Below are positions 28,201-37,284 of a stretch of 64,000 nt of DNA, one piece after another; position 1 is the stretch's first letter, and each line of letters begins with the position of its first letter. Where the stretch lies: positions 53,980 to 117,979 of the forward strand of contig QLIY01000164.1 of NCBI GenBank assembly GCA_003260075.1, written 5' to 3'. The notes under the pieces were generated by a model that did not search any database, was not told where the DNA came from, and was given only the letters and a program-made list of their open reading frames with translations. Position numbers and translations under genes: made by a program. This DNA comes from Phallusia mammillata. Its lineage: Eukaryota > Chordata > Ascidiacea > Phlebobranchia > Ascidiidae.

Positions 28201-28308
28201 GTGGGGCTTCATATCCACCAGATATTGATCAAATTCAGCATCCATTCTCATCACTCTTGGCTCCACAAAATACTCATTAAGGGAGTTACTCATTAAATGA
28301 GAAAACAC
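1239..28308 (-). CDS. Centrosomal protein of 112 kDa (CEP112/CCDC46), 23-exon gene
   Basis: CEP112 is a coiled-coil protein of the centrosome and ciliary base; its molecular role is poorly defined. Exons in transcript order: 28176-28308, 27588-27651, 27008-27125, 26477-26594, 26229-26314, 25467-25511, 25254-25287, 13282-13331, 12592-12678, 12278-12377, 11701-11819, 11162-11305, 10341-10495, 9165-9387, 8529-8668, 8038-8128, 5946-6098, 5140-5322, 4321-4551, 3331-3543, 2644-2733, 1887-1988, 1239-1337. All junctions have GT/AG and phases close, giving 925 residues (human about 955). The N-terminus carries the DUF4485 signature (DAEFDQYLVDMKP, then ERQRCALWIKKLCEP, then KNRNMHAKMLLRML). From about residue 200 to the end it is heptad coiled coil, including QQLVELGLLREEERQ and KGLLPKSLKDDLEETIS, which match vertebrate CEP112. 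The start is the first ATG of exon 1; ATGs at codons 6, 20 and 22 are alternatives. Intron 7 (11.9 kb) hosts two opposite-strand genes. The exon 11 donor (GTGGAG) and exon 17 donor (GTTTTG) are weak. Confidence 0.93.
1417..1615. mobile_element. Short non-autonomous hAT element in CEP112 intron 22
   Basis: The element starts CAGTGGTTCCCAACC and ends GCTGGGTACCACTC, an imperfect terminal inverted repeat. Flanking 8-mers gtatagac (1409-1416) and gtgtagac (1616-1623) differ at one base and fit an hAT 8-bp target duplication. It is about 199 bp with no coding capacity. Confidence 0.65.
2078..2399. repeat. Direct duplication with 10-G junction (2233-2242)
   Basis: Two copies of about 155 bp in CEP112 intron 21, differing by a few substitutions, sit on either side of the G run. 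Confidence 0.85.
2850..2991. repeat. Direct duplication with 10-G junction (2913-2922)
   Basis: Two copies of about 61 bp flank the G run. The left copy follows an hAT-like end (caggagtcggcaacc at about 2826) for which I could not find a matching right end. Confidence 0.75.
3591..3771. repeat. Direct duplication with 10-G junction (3676-3685)
   Basis: Two copies of about 83 bp in CEP112 intron 19, with small differences, flank the G run. Confidence 0.85.
3776..3984. repeat. Direct duplication with 10-G junction (3876-3885)
   Basis: Two copies of about 99 bp flank the G run, immediately next to the previous pair. Differences include cattg/cagtg and aataatggt/aatgatgat. Confidence 0.85.
3984..4294. 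repeat. Direct duplication with about 11-G junction (4139-4149)
   Basis: Two copies of about 150 bp, each ending in part of the interspersed element described at 4245-4315. They differ by several short indels. Confidence 0.85.
4245..4315 (+). repeat. 3' part of interspersed element next to the exon 19 donor
   Basis: The segment from ttgccagaagagc to ctggcagcaacagc is shared with 4761-4869 and, inverted, with 7709-7820. It lacks the hammerhead-like part. It ends about 4 bases from the CEP112 exon 19 donor GT at 4319-4320. Confidence 0.6.
4761..4869 (+). mobile_element. Interspersed element copy with hammerhead-like motif
   Basis: The first 57 bases read as a stem I strand, CTGATTA, a stem II hairpin, then GAAAC-GTC-GGTA, followed by a tail shared with 4245-4315 and 7709-7820. 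The layout resembles minimal hammerhead ribozymes known from Penelope-like elements. The conserved G of CUGANGA is T here, so this copy should be inactive. The family assignment is inference. Confidence 0.5.
5566..5652 (+). repeat. tRNA-like segment with a perfect B box (possible SINE head)
   Basis: GGTTCGAATCC at about 5634-5644 matches the RNA polymerase III B box exactly. An A-box-like tagcgcacctg lies about 55 bp upstream. No complete tRNA cloverleaf is apparent, so I read it as a tRNA-derived repeat. Confidence 0.4.
6397..6921. repeat. Two G runs (6397-6409, 6613-6622) bracketing a duplicated segment
   Basis: About 200 bp after the first run (6410-6612) recur at 6722-6921. The segment between the second run and 6721 is the native sequence preceding that copy. 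Both copies contain the left end of an hAT-like element. Confidence 0.75.
6940..7064. repeat. Direct duplication with 10-G junction (6997-7006)
   Basis: Two copies of about 58 bp lie inside the hAT element. Confidence 0.85.
7084..7293. repeat. Direct duplication with about 11-G junction (7182-7192)
   Basis: Two copies of about 98 bp lie inside the hAT element and differ by single bases. Confidence 0.85.
7325..7515. repeat. Direct duplication with 10-G junction (7416-7425)
   Basis: Two copies of about 90 bp each include the hAT right terminus, so that terminus appears twice. Confidence 0.85.
7709..7820 (-). mobile_element. Interspersed element copy with hammerhead-like motif, inverted
   Basis: Read on the minus strand: CACC, an intact CTGATGA core, a stem II hairpin, AAAAC-GTC and GGTG, then the shared tail. 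The GAAA box is AAAA here, so this copy is also decayed. A partial third copy (about 7825-7890, plus) faces it, giving an inverted pair. Confidence 0.5.
8300..8490 (+). repeat. Diverged copy of the tRNA-like element seen at 10095-10300
   Basis: It shares the opening actttcggtgggc, a tRNA A-box-like ttggtatagagcg, a B-box-like GGGTTTAAATCC and the downstream block ctatgccttgcca with the 10.1-10.3 kb element. It lacks that copy's long terminal inverted repeats. The relation is judged by eye. Confidence 0.45.
10095..10300 (+). mobile_element. Fold-back element with an internal tRNA-like core
   Basis: Twenty-seven-base arms at 10095-10121 and 10274-10300 are inverted repeats with one mismatch. 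Inside lie a strong A-box-like agttggtagagcgc (about 10182), an arm gagtc/gactc closing a 7-base loop like an anticodon stem-loop, and a near-perfect B box GGTCCGAATCC (about 10221). It is a mobile element with a tRNA-derived core, not a functional tRNA: base 33 of the loop is C and the acceptor stem does not pair well. Confidence 0.6.
13940..14562. repeat. Longest direct duplication with 10-G junction (14256-14265)
   Basis: Two copies of about 300 bp flank the G run. The right copy lacks about 18 bases present near 14046 in the left copy and has several substitutions, as expected for two haplotypes. Confidence 0.88.
16301..16714. repeat. Direct duplication with about 11-G junction (16500-16510)
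   Basis: Two copies of about 200 bp flank the G run. The right copy has an extra ggctta near its end. Confidence 0.88.
17064..20501 (+). CDS. Unrecognised six-pass membrane protein, paralogue A (nested in CEP112 intron 7)
   Basis: Exons: 17064-17078 (inferred 5-codon start exon), 17286-17432, 18665-18809, 19353-19488 and 19787-20501. They join in phase to 385 residues. I do not recognise the family. Visible parts are membrane span 1 (IGVVVLILIQFVRLFGI), a hydrophilic Ser/Asp-rich loop in exon 3, span 2 (WLLFFVPILEVFVSLVIT), span 3 near FWMRFVWTLTGATYSILYV, span 4 around LALTALEYGCLGMVESIV, span 5 (MFGYYVCLLAFALRSFSMSL) and span 6 (SIVVVLQIYLAII). Very conserved charged blocks VETIENRLHKHDKSIRGFWKK and IIRGKFYGFFMHN follow spans 4 and 6. 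Paralogue B lies about 1.9 kb downstream on the same strand, and the host gene runs the other way. The start exon is the weakest part. Part of exon 4 is also present at 19171-19233, cut by an N, and is taken as an assembly duplicate. Confidence 0.75.
18546..18554. repeat. Nine-G run without flanking duplication
   Basis: A G tract inside an intron of paralogue A. No copy of the flanks is visible, so it may be native or a gap without overlap. Confidence 0.4.
19053..19415. repeat. Direct duplication with an N junction (19234), includes coding exon
   Basis: Two copies of 181 bp flank the single N and differ by at least one base (ctagaag/ctcgaag). The left copy carries the acceptor and first 63 bases of exon 4 of paralogue A, and the right copy carries the complete exon. 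The N shows that this junction is an assembly gap. Confidence 0.92.
20502..22410. other. Spacer between the two six-pass paralogues
   Basis: No supported coding exon is seen. It contains one duplicated 46-bp segment with a G junction (21990-22096). A small 5' exon of paralogue B may hide here, since paralogue A appears to have one. Confidence 0.5.
21990..22096. repeat. Direct duplication with 10-G junction (22036-22045)
   Basis: Two copies of about 46 bp, nearly identical, flank the G run. Confidence 0.85.
22414..24585 (+). CDS. Unrecognised six-pass membrane protein, paralogue B (nested in CEP112 intron 7)
   Basis: Exons: 22411-22554 (ATG at 22414), 22951-23128, 23434-23584 and 23883-24585, joined in phase to 390 residues. 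Topology is as in paralogue A: span 1 IGVVVLILVQFARLFGV, an exon-3 loop rich in Asn, Ser and Thr (possible N-glycosylation at NYT and NET), span 2 WLLLWVPTLEVLVSLVIT and four further spans. The block from DSNMVKLALAMTVLEYGC through RSFSMSLYFGILSV is about 85 per cent identical to paralogue A by eye, while the exon-3 loop and the C-terminal tail are unrelated. The tail is rich in Cys and Pro. The acceptor tttttcag lies 3 bases before the ATG, so the first exon could be joined to a spliced leader or to an unseen upstream exon. Function is unknown. An AATAAA-like signal lies near 25108. Confidence 0.8.
25749..25929. repeat. Direct duplication with 10-G junction (25835-25844)
   Basis: Two copies of about 85 bp in CEP112 intron 5 differ at a few bases (cagcaagg/catgggaagg). 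Confidence 0.85.
27953..28156. mobile_element. Non-autonomous hAT element in CEP112 intron 1
   Basis: Termini CAGTGGTTCTCAAACT and AGTTTGAGAAGCACTG are inverted repeats. Flanks aattagat (27945-27952) and aataagat (28157-28164) fit an 8-bp target duplication with one mismatch. The same family occurs inverted at 42810-43005. Its duplication ends 11 bases from the CEP112 exon 1 donor. Confidence 0.85.
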
Positions 28309-31300
28309 TCACGATCACTAAGCTCAAATTGAAAATCTATATAAGTCGCATCGCTACGAATTTCAATTTCTACCATGCCAACGTATAATTCTGTAAGTAA
28401 AAGAGTATTTGTTCTGATCATAAAAAAGTTAGGTTATTAAAATAATAATCCCAATAAAAACAAGCATTTCAACCCGCATTACAAGAAGATTATCTCTTAA
28501 ACTTTACCGCGTTTCAATAATTGTAGCGGTTGGCCGTGCCAGTATCGGATATGTGAAAGTGATGTATCCGATCATGCGAATGAAAGTTTTTATTTTCCTT
28601 TTTTGAGATGAATGCTGTTCATTTGGAATTGTTTTTGTTTTTTTCATATGGTACTTTATTAACATAATTGCCGGAAGTACATAATAATCAAGTCAATGAA
28701 TGTGTCGCGTCTTTGTCGACAGAAACAGGCCAAAAAACATATGGGCACACACACAAAAATCGAACATAAATTCGTTTTCAAGTAATCATTCTAGCTTTTG
28801 AGCAGACATTCAACAATTGTGGTGGATACAATCCCCGAGTTTATTCATCCGATTTGGTGTTTCGGTCGTAACCGAATGTTTTACGCATAATGTTCCAAGT
28901 AAAAAACGTGTCTGTTCCGTTTAATTGCGTACCGCAGAATCTTTTAAATTTGCAATGACAAAAAACTGAGGATCCAGGAACAAAAACTAATAAAACCAGA
29001 AGGGTTTAGCAATCTAGGGGCCACATTAATTGTCTTGTATGTCCTGGTGGTAAATGCCGTCGTGTTAAACGGTCGCTAGGTGATGTTCGGAGTTTTAATT
29101 AGGCATTTTAAAAAATGGAAACTAGCTAGTTCTAAACTATCGCTATGCATACAGTAGGTCTATAAATGTTGATAATTTGGAATAATCTGGATTAAACAGA
29201 AAATCTTTATGATTATTGATATAAATCAGTTCTTAGTTGAACCAAAGTCTTTACATAAACGTATGTAAAGACTATGGTTGAACCACAAACAAACACTATC
29301 ATCATCATGGCAAATGAAATCTAATAAGCAAAATATGTGCAGGACTTTTAACTACATGATTCCATAATCTTTAGTTTAGACAAAGTATAGGGCATTATTT
29401 TTTATTTACCTGTTTTTATTTTATCTTAAAGTGACTGGTGGATATTTGTAAACCAAGCATCACTAAAAACTAACCGCTACAAGGTCGAACTTAACATATG
29501 TTTTGACCTCGTTTTCAATCGCCGATAAACGATAGCATATCAGTCTTGTTTGTCAACAATAGCATCGACGTGTATTGAATCAAACGAGTAAATAAACAAG
29601 CGTTGTGTAAAATGGGAAGCTTTTGGTGTACGGGATGTGATACAGCTACATCATTGAGAAAGTGTCAAAATTGTGTTAACAGTTCCGTCAATTTGCTGTG
29701 AACATGACTGTAAAACCGGTAGCGAAAAAAAAGTGCCCCCTTTTGCCCCTACGTGGCGGCGCCCATGATACCATGTTGTTGTTTTATCAACACAAACCAC
29801 TCCAAAAATACCAAAATAATGCGTTACCCAATGGGATATTTTTGTCCACTTCCAGTTGTTGAATCTGTGTTTAGTTGCCTAGCAGTGTGTACAAACGTAG
29901 ACTTCTCGAATCTTAGCTAAGTGTGTGAAATGTACAACGGTGAATAGCGATTCACATTACAAAACTAACACAATGCTACTTTGTGTCCAGCAAGTAACTT
30001 TGTTAGCGAAAAGCTTTCAAAATCAATTAAAAAGTTTACATTCAAACAACCAATTTATAATGCATTTTAGCGACAGTTAAAAAACTGTGGTAGGCGTATT
30101 GGGGCGCTAATAATAGCCATTAAGCATGACAATCACTATTACGTTAAAGCGCTGACCTCAATGATGTACTCATGACGTCAACACATTTCAAGCTGTTACA
30201 TCATACGCATATGCACACCAGCAACACGTTCAACATCTTTGCGTGTTGTTACCCGGTAGGCTACGCATTCAAACCATGCAATACCTTTTCACAATTAGGA
30301 AGCACTTGCGTATATTGTTTTAATGAAGCATGAAATTAAACGTTTGAGCCAGCAACAAATGCGAAGATCGTTCGTGTTTCTTGGGTAAAATTCACCTACT
30401 ACAAAATGATTGGCACATTCATTTTGCAAAAAATGAGACGTACAAAACTGCTATTTTTTGCAGCTAGTTTGTCGATACAAAAAAATATTGCGATTTTAAA
30501 TTGCCTAAAGCATTCATTTCAAAACGGTTTCCAACCTACAAAAACAAACGATTACATAAAAGAATATCGTAATATGTAAAGCAAAATGGAAGAATACAAC
30601 GTTGGTCACATTGGAAACAACTGAAGTGAAGGGACTTGAACCGAATGGCTTTTGTCATTCGATTTATCGATTGAAGAGCAAACAATCTGGTGCAACCTCC
30701 TACTCTTTGTCCGACAAACATAAAAGGTTTGCGACAGAAAAAGTCCCATAGACCTCCAGGGATTTTTTTTTCATTTTCCCCCATAAAACAAAATTAATAA
30801 TAAACTTACCACCAGAAAAGGGAAGCAATCTCAGAACACATGTTTTATTAGGGCATTACAAAATTGCCAACCACATTTCCCCTAAATTTGCTGTGACTCA
30901 TTAACCACTTTAGGCAGAAGGACCCTCGGAAGAACTCAAGCGCAATTTAACAAAATCATTCAGACTTTTTAAACGTCATTACACGGTGACGTACTTATGC
31001 GGTAAATAGCGTCATAGCACACAACCAAGATGTACGAACAATGTTAAAGTTTTGTGTTTTGTTACAAAAACTACAATAGATACATTTTTAAAAGGGACAA
31101 TGTTTGCAAGTTTCGCTCTTTAAATTTGCCTTTATCGATTTGAACTTAAACACTATAACTATGGAAACAAACTATGGCATGTACCATGGATGTGATACTA
31201 ATAATTAAGTCTGCATCCAGTACTGTGTAATATTATAGACTTCCTAGTTTGACAACGTTTTTGTGCCTAACAGTCTTTGCTGTACAGCTTTTCCGTTGCT

Positions 31301-32369
31301 GACGGGAATACCCAAGGTTATATTTTATAATTTAGGTGTGTAATAGTGGGTCAGGACCCTCAATTGGTATATTTGGCACTGTAAAATTGTAGTTTTCATT
31401 CGCTACATAGCAAAAAACGTAACAAATTCTGGTGGCAGACTTTGATCCGTTAAACTATTCTGCCCAAAATTTGAGCAGATCTTTTATCATATTTGATGTA
31501 TTTCGGTCTGTTCAAAAATGCCACAATCAGCAAGCGTCGGGTTTTATTCCAAAGTGATCGAAATCGGATGATTGCATAGAACAAAATATTTTCCCCAAAC
31601 TTGACCATAACCAAAGCAACTAACAGAACAAACGACAACCACTTCTTTTGCACCACATTTCCAACCAGCGGTCATCAAATTACATTAAAAGTCATTTTTG
31701 GAATAGTATCAGTATCACTGTAAGCCGCAACACTTAGACAACGAATATGTACAACATATATACCAACAAGAAATCGATTTTCAGAAGAAATAAATTTTGA
31801 TGTCAGCACCTTGAACTTGAGGCCAAACGAAGAAGTCTGTATTTTTTATGCTTTTACACAAATATAATTTGGGCACAGCAATGAAAATTATTTTCTTTGA
31901 GCTGAGTAAATGAATTAGGAAAGCTTGTGAAAAAATATATTTCCCAAAACTCAGCGAAAGATGGGATAAGGAATAAACAAAGAGCTGTACAGTGAACTAC
32001 ACAGTAGCTCGCGGAATGTTGCCGTGGCTTGTTAAATCACTATGCTGAGATAACAGGCACAGCTGTACACGGAAAAAGCCAGCAGTTATACTGTGGTGTT
32101 GCTGTTGCGAGATCAATTTTTATACATTTAATCGAGTGCAACTATGTAGATAGATACGGCACATATGAACTCTATAAACAAGCCACAAGTACTGTAATAA
32201 ATCAGAGCCAGGAAAACACTGGTATAAACATGTCCTATATGGGATTAATTCCAAAACACTCAGGAATATCCTGTATATATGGCGCAGAGAAAGTACTTAA
32301 CAAGGACAAAACAACACAGTAATGTGGTTATTGTTTGCCGGGTGTTACAATGGGCTTTTTTCTTAGGTT
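28309..32369. other. 5' flank of CEP112 and 3' flank of SLC25A38
   Basis: No supported gene is seen. A short open segment on the minus strand (28313-28390), bounded by an acceptor-like and a donor-like site, could be a 5' exon of CEP112. An 11-bp-arm palindrome lies at 29246-29273. The open frame at 32029-32322 (plus) shows no domain and is not called. Confidence 0.5.
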
Positions 32370-34335
32370 TCAAAGTTTTAGCAGCTTTCCAACCTGAAAC
32401 AGTAAATTATGCTCAATTAATCACATAACAAAAGAATATTCAAATAAGCTTGCATTCGCAAAAAAATGCCCTACCTGTTCATAAACAGTCCACGCCATAG
32501 CAGCCATTAGGGTGCGACGAGTGACCCGTGGCACAAGACCACTAAAATATCCTCGAATGCCATTTTTCTGAAATTCAAGATACATTTGTTTGAAATATCA
32601 AACTGTTATCATAGCATTAACATGCTGAACTTTATAAGATTGCAAGCCACCAGACAATATTGGTTACAGCCACAAATAAACAACTAAGCTTCAAAACAAT
32701 ACAACTACAGTGAATAGTCCTTTGGTATAAAGAATAATATATTGGTTGTATGTAAGTTGCCATTTAAGATCTTTTGAGCTGTTTGTATTGTGCAACAAAA
32801 CAAATTATAGTAATCAGACTAAAAACTTACATGGAACAATTTGCAGACCAAAATTGTATTTGCAATAGTTGGGTCACACTCACAGAGTTTTAATCAATTT
32901 CAACAAACGAGCTGGTCCTCACAAACATACCTGATAGATGAGGTAGGCAATGTCCCTCACCCTTTCAGTGGAACTATGTAGTTGCTTATGTGTCTTGATG
33001 ACATCAGCTGGTTGAGTGATGCATGATGCTGCCACTCCTGCCACAATACCACAACCGAATGTGGCAGTGTTTCCTAAAACATTCAAATTACAACATTGCA
33101 ACAAGTGTTTCTTAGTCAAAGTCAAATGTGGTCTCAAATGAATTGATTTGTGCACAGATGTGCAGACAATCAGTTACTCAGTAGTGTGCTACTTTATTGA
33201 CCTAGTTTGGCTTTGTGACACAATAATTACCCCTGGGACAAGAGACTACGCAGCTTTCAGATATTCAAGATTGTCTACTGTTTAAACAATCACCTTCATA
33301 TGGAAATGTAGACTTCATGCTGTTGTAGAACATGAGGTAAATCCCTGAAAATGGGGCATCCCTCAGGAGAGTGGCAAAAATTCCTCGATATAGGCCAGCA
33401 GTTCCTTCTTTAGAGTAAATTGTATACATCGCTTCATGGACTGACTTGTAGCCAAATTGTCCACTCTATCACATAATTAAACATTTTGAAAATAAAAAAA
33501 CTGCTTTTTTGTGCTGTGCTTTTGAACTAAGAAACGGACATTACCTCGAAGCGTGTTTTGATCACAGTCATTGGCAACATGCATACAGTTGTAAGAGTTC
33601 TTGCAGAAGCACCAAGAATAAGTGACTCCTTGCTGGTGGGCTTTCTGTCACTATGCAGTAAAATTTGTTTGTCAACTTTTGATTGTGACACAAAACAATT
33701 AAGCTAGCTAGATACAAACCTGAGGTATTTCTGTTTAAGCCAATGTAACGATGAAAAGTACATGCCAACACCTGGCACACATCTTAAAAACGACTGCAAC
33801 AAAAGCACAAAGAAACACTTTAGTAGAAGTTGTGGCATTACAAAAACTTTGACATGGAATAACAAAAACATATTGCTTACTGGAACAAATCCTTTCCAAA
33901 GTCCCCTCAGTGAATCATTTTGCACAACTGTTCGGCCCACATTCCACATAGTGGTTTGTAAGGCGCTAAAGTAGAAAACAATATAAATTACATCACGTTA
34001 AAACGAATGTATGTTTAGAATAAGATATTGAAAAGAGAGGGTTTTTGAGAAAAAAAGGAAAAAAGGTTTTTGCACAAAACAACAACAAACAGATTGCCTC
34101 ATTCTTATTCTAATACCTGTTTGTAGTAATGCCAGCAAGTGCTGGACTTGTTGCTACTTGAATTCTGGTCTTGACCAGATCAAAAGGCTGGAACAAAATA
34201 ATAGAACATGTTCCACTAAAACTTCCCGCAAGGAAAGACTTCACAAGTGGGTTCTGCACAAAACACAAAGTTTAATAGGTAAAAATTTACCATTTAAGCT
34301 GTCAATAACAAATGACTTACGCTGGTTAGATCCAT
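32370..34335 (-). CDS. Mitochondrial glycine carrier SLC25A38 (appoptosin)
   Basis: SLC25A38 sits in the inner mitochondrial membrane and imports glycine for the first step of haem synthesis. Exons in transcript order: 34321-34335, 34117-34253, 33881-33965, 33720-33793, 33545-33650, 33294-33465, 32931-33073, 32475-32567 and 32370-32393. They give 282 residues (human 304). Three carrier repeats are visible, with signatures [22 protein letters not shown] and [11 protein letters not shown]. The replacement of D by T in the second repeat is shared with the vertebrate protein. Orthologue-specific stretches include [19 protein letters not shown] and [16 protein letters not shown]. The first (5-codon) and last (7-codon) exons are inferred from splice sites and phase and are less certain. 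The gene is divergent from the four-pass gene 1.67 kb away. Confidence 0.93.
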
Positions 34336-36001
34336 CTTTTCAAGTTGTTATTCTCAGCAGAAAGAAGAAATAAATAAATAATAATGATAAAATGAACAAA
34401 AGTTTATAGTTCGACCAGGTTTATGTGGTGGCTGAATTGGCTAGGTGACAGAAATGATCTTGTGTCCAATCCAGGTAAAGCCCTTGACCATGTACAGATT
34501 TGGAAAAATATTGTCTTTTAATGTGTCCACCAGGACATCTTCAGGAGTGGAAGATACAGTAAAAAAGTTCATCATGAAGATTGGTTGAAATCAAACTGAT
34601 TCTTCATTCGATTTCTGGTTGAAATTTAAAAGTACACGTTGGTTTAAAGCTGGATCCAAATTTCCCGTTGTCCTTTGTTATGGCTCAGAGGGTTATTACC
34701 TAGGTTTTATCTACAAAACAAACCCAATAATCTGTTGCACCATAACGTTCGTTAACAAGTTGTAGACGCTCATAAGTTACACACATTCTGTTAGTTATAT
34801 ACTCTAGCTAGCGGAACATTACGCTCTGAAAGCATCAATCGGTGCATCTTAATGCATCAGCATCACACAACTATCGTAACTGACGATCAACAGCATGCAC
34901 TAAATATACTATGTTTGAAAAATGCTGACACTACAATTCTTTAAAGGGGAGGGGTGGTTTCAAAACGCCCTATTGGACTCCAGTTGCAAAACATGCTCGG
35001 CTTTCTTTACTGCTATTCCAGCAAGAGTTGGTCAAAACAACCTCTTAGCAGCGTCAGACCAAGTGCGGGCGTTAACCATTACCGAACAGATAACTTCTAG
35101 CTAAACCAGCATTTCCCAACAAATCCCGCGTCATCAAGCACCATTAACCTAACAACGCCGATACAAACACCTCATCTCGATTTCTTTCAACCTTTGTTGC
35201 ATAACATACGTTAGAAGTAAGAACGAACTGGGCTAGGTTAGTTCGAAGCAAGTTTTCTGGTCAAGCATCTCCTGTGGTCACGTGAACAAACTGGTTACCA
35301 AACTGTTACGCAACGGGTACATATGCCCACTAATGGCGTGGTAAAAACCCAATTGTATTGTATAGATTCGTAAAAGATATTAGATAGCCTAATCTTACAC
35401 CTTCGAATAAAAACAAACCATCTTACATAACTTTCGAAAAACCGTTTTAATTGTGCAACTGAAAAAAAGTGCTACCCGTTGCGTAGTTAAACTGTTGCTT
35501 TGTAGCAACGTAATTTCACAATGGCTGCAGTCTTGCGAATGAATCAGCACAAAACCGGTTCAGTCTGGTTAAGCGTCACGCAAAGAGCGCGCGTCGAATG
35601 TTTCTATTGGCTGAAATCGGGGGCAGATCAGCCCAAGGCGCGAAAAAACGCTGATGTATCAGTTCGTGTACTTTGTGGTAAATTTAACGCTAAATAAAAC
35701 GGTTTTGTGATAAGTCCCTTTTCCCAGAGACCGAAAAAACGTCATTGAGATGATAAATAATGGTCGTTAATGTCCATAACAATAAAAAGAACGATTACCG
35801 TTTCTCCGCTGAAATTTCACTTGAGGGGGTGTTGGAAAGCTACAACCACAAAATGCACAAGTTTGCAGTTAGGGAAACAAAGAAGTATTTGTGTCGTCAC
35901 AAAACCCAATGAAAATGTAATTACTTCACAAGCTTTACCAACAACTCTTAAAAGTTGTAGTTTAGGGTAAACAAGTTACCTAAAATAGCCAATAACATGT
36001 G
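34336..36001. promoter_or_regulatory. Shared upstream region of SLC25A38 and the four-pass gene
   Basis: This 1.67-kb spacer separates two divergently transcribed start codons. A locally CpG-richer patch near 35,570-35,650 contains an inverted CCAAT box (ctattggctg). A 60-codon open frame from 35521 overlaps that patch and is not called. The promoter role is inferred from position. Confidence 0.4.
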
Positions 36002-37284
36002 ATGACGGGAGACACAAAACGAATTCATGTAATTTCTTCTATAGTTTTGTCACTGCTTAGCACTGTTGCGGCGTACGAAGCTTGGCGATTTAGCAACTGG
36101 GCAAAATGGAAGAAATTATCAGGTAAACAAAAGTGTAAAATGTATTTTGATAAATGTAGGCGTTGAAACCAAAGCATTCGGTTGTAAACTAGTTATTTGG
36201 TGAAAGTTTCATCAACTGGTAACTTTATTTATGCAGGAATCTGCTAGATATTTCATTGTTTTGGAATAAAGCGTTGAAATAAGGGGGGGGGGTATTCGGT
36301 TGTAAACTAGTTATTTGGTGAGAGTTTCATCAACTGGTAACTTTATTTATGTAGGAATCTGCTAGATATTTCATTGTTTTGGAATAAAGCGTTGAAATAA
36401 TTGCAGCTTTAGGAAGCTGCTTACCACTACCGCCACCTCTCGGTTGTTCAGAAGATCAATTTACCAACAACGTTTTGGACGATTCTGAAACAGATTTTGG
36501 CATCCTTGCAGCATTTGCTTCATTAATATCCTTAACTTTAACGATTGCCCTCGGTGCCCTACTTATAGAAGTCGACGATGCACATCCTATTATTGCACAC
36601 CTTACGGAGAAAAGAAACTTAATTTTGTTTCCAGCATGCACAGGTTAGATTTTGCTTTTGGGGGGTTGTTGTTTACCCAAGAAGGTAACTTTGAAACGAC
36701 ATCAAAAAAGTCGAAAGCTTATCCTTGAAATCTGGTTTTTGAAGGCCGGTATTTGTAAGAAAATTGCGGTGCAAAGATGCTCCCTAATTAGTTTTCATTT
36801 ATTGCAGGAGTGCTTAATTTTCTGTGCTGTGTCATAGCTACATTTCGGGTCAACGTAGTATCCACACTAAACAGACGACAAGGCGTTTTCGCAGCTGTTG
36901 GTCTTAACCCAGTCTACTCTACCTCGTACTACCTGGCTACAATTGCAACCTTATCTTCCATCATTGTCATCGTAGTGATGTCAAAAACCAACTTCCATTC
37001 ATCGGGAAGAATAAGAATGTCAAAAACAATTAAGCAGGTGTGTTTAAAGCTATTTCCACCACCCGTTTCTTGGTCTAAAATGATGAAAACGTCCAACGAT
37101 ATTCCGTATATTTTAGCATATGGCACGAAACCTCATGTACCCGGACGACAGACGTAATACGAAGATGGTGACGTTTTCCAGCATGGAACAAGAAATGGAA
37201 GAAGCCGCTGCGGAAATTTGCGTGAAAGCACTCATGAAACAAACGTTAGAGGAAGACATTGCTGAAAATATCAAACAGGTATAG
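36002..37284 (+). CDS. Unrecognised four-pass membrane protein
   Basis: Exons 36002-36122, 36407-36643, 36808-37037 and 37117-37284 join in phase to 251 residues. Likely spans are VISSIVLSLLSTVAAYEAW, FGILAAFASLISLTLTIALG, NLILFPACTGVLNFLCCVIA and YYLATIATLSSIIVIVVM. A loop of about 35 residues after span 1 holds two cysteines (GSCLPLPPPLGCSED). The cytoplasmic tail is acidic and probably helical (MEQEMEEAAAEICVKALMK). The topology recalls claudin/PMP22-like or DRAM/TMEM150-like proteins, but I see no diagnostic motif and leave it unnamed. Intron 3 is 79 bases; without splicing the frame runs to a stop at 37157. The final CAG-GTATAG could also be a donor to a further exon. Confidence 0.65.
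36176..36400. repeat. Direct duplication with 10-G junction (36283-36292)
   Basis: Two copies of about 108 bp in intron 1 of the four-pass gene differ by single bases (tgaaagttt/tgagagttt). Confidence 0.88.

Noticed and set aside
32029..32322. 97-codon plus-strand frame
   Set aside because: No domain or splice support; composition matches the surrounding non-coding sequence.
35521..35703. 60-codon frame starting MAAVLRMNQHK
   Set aside because: It lies in the CpG-richer spacer between divergent genes and overlaps a CCAAT-like promoter site. No splice context or similarity.
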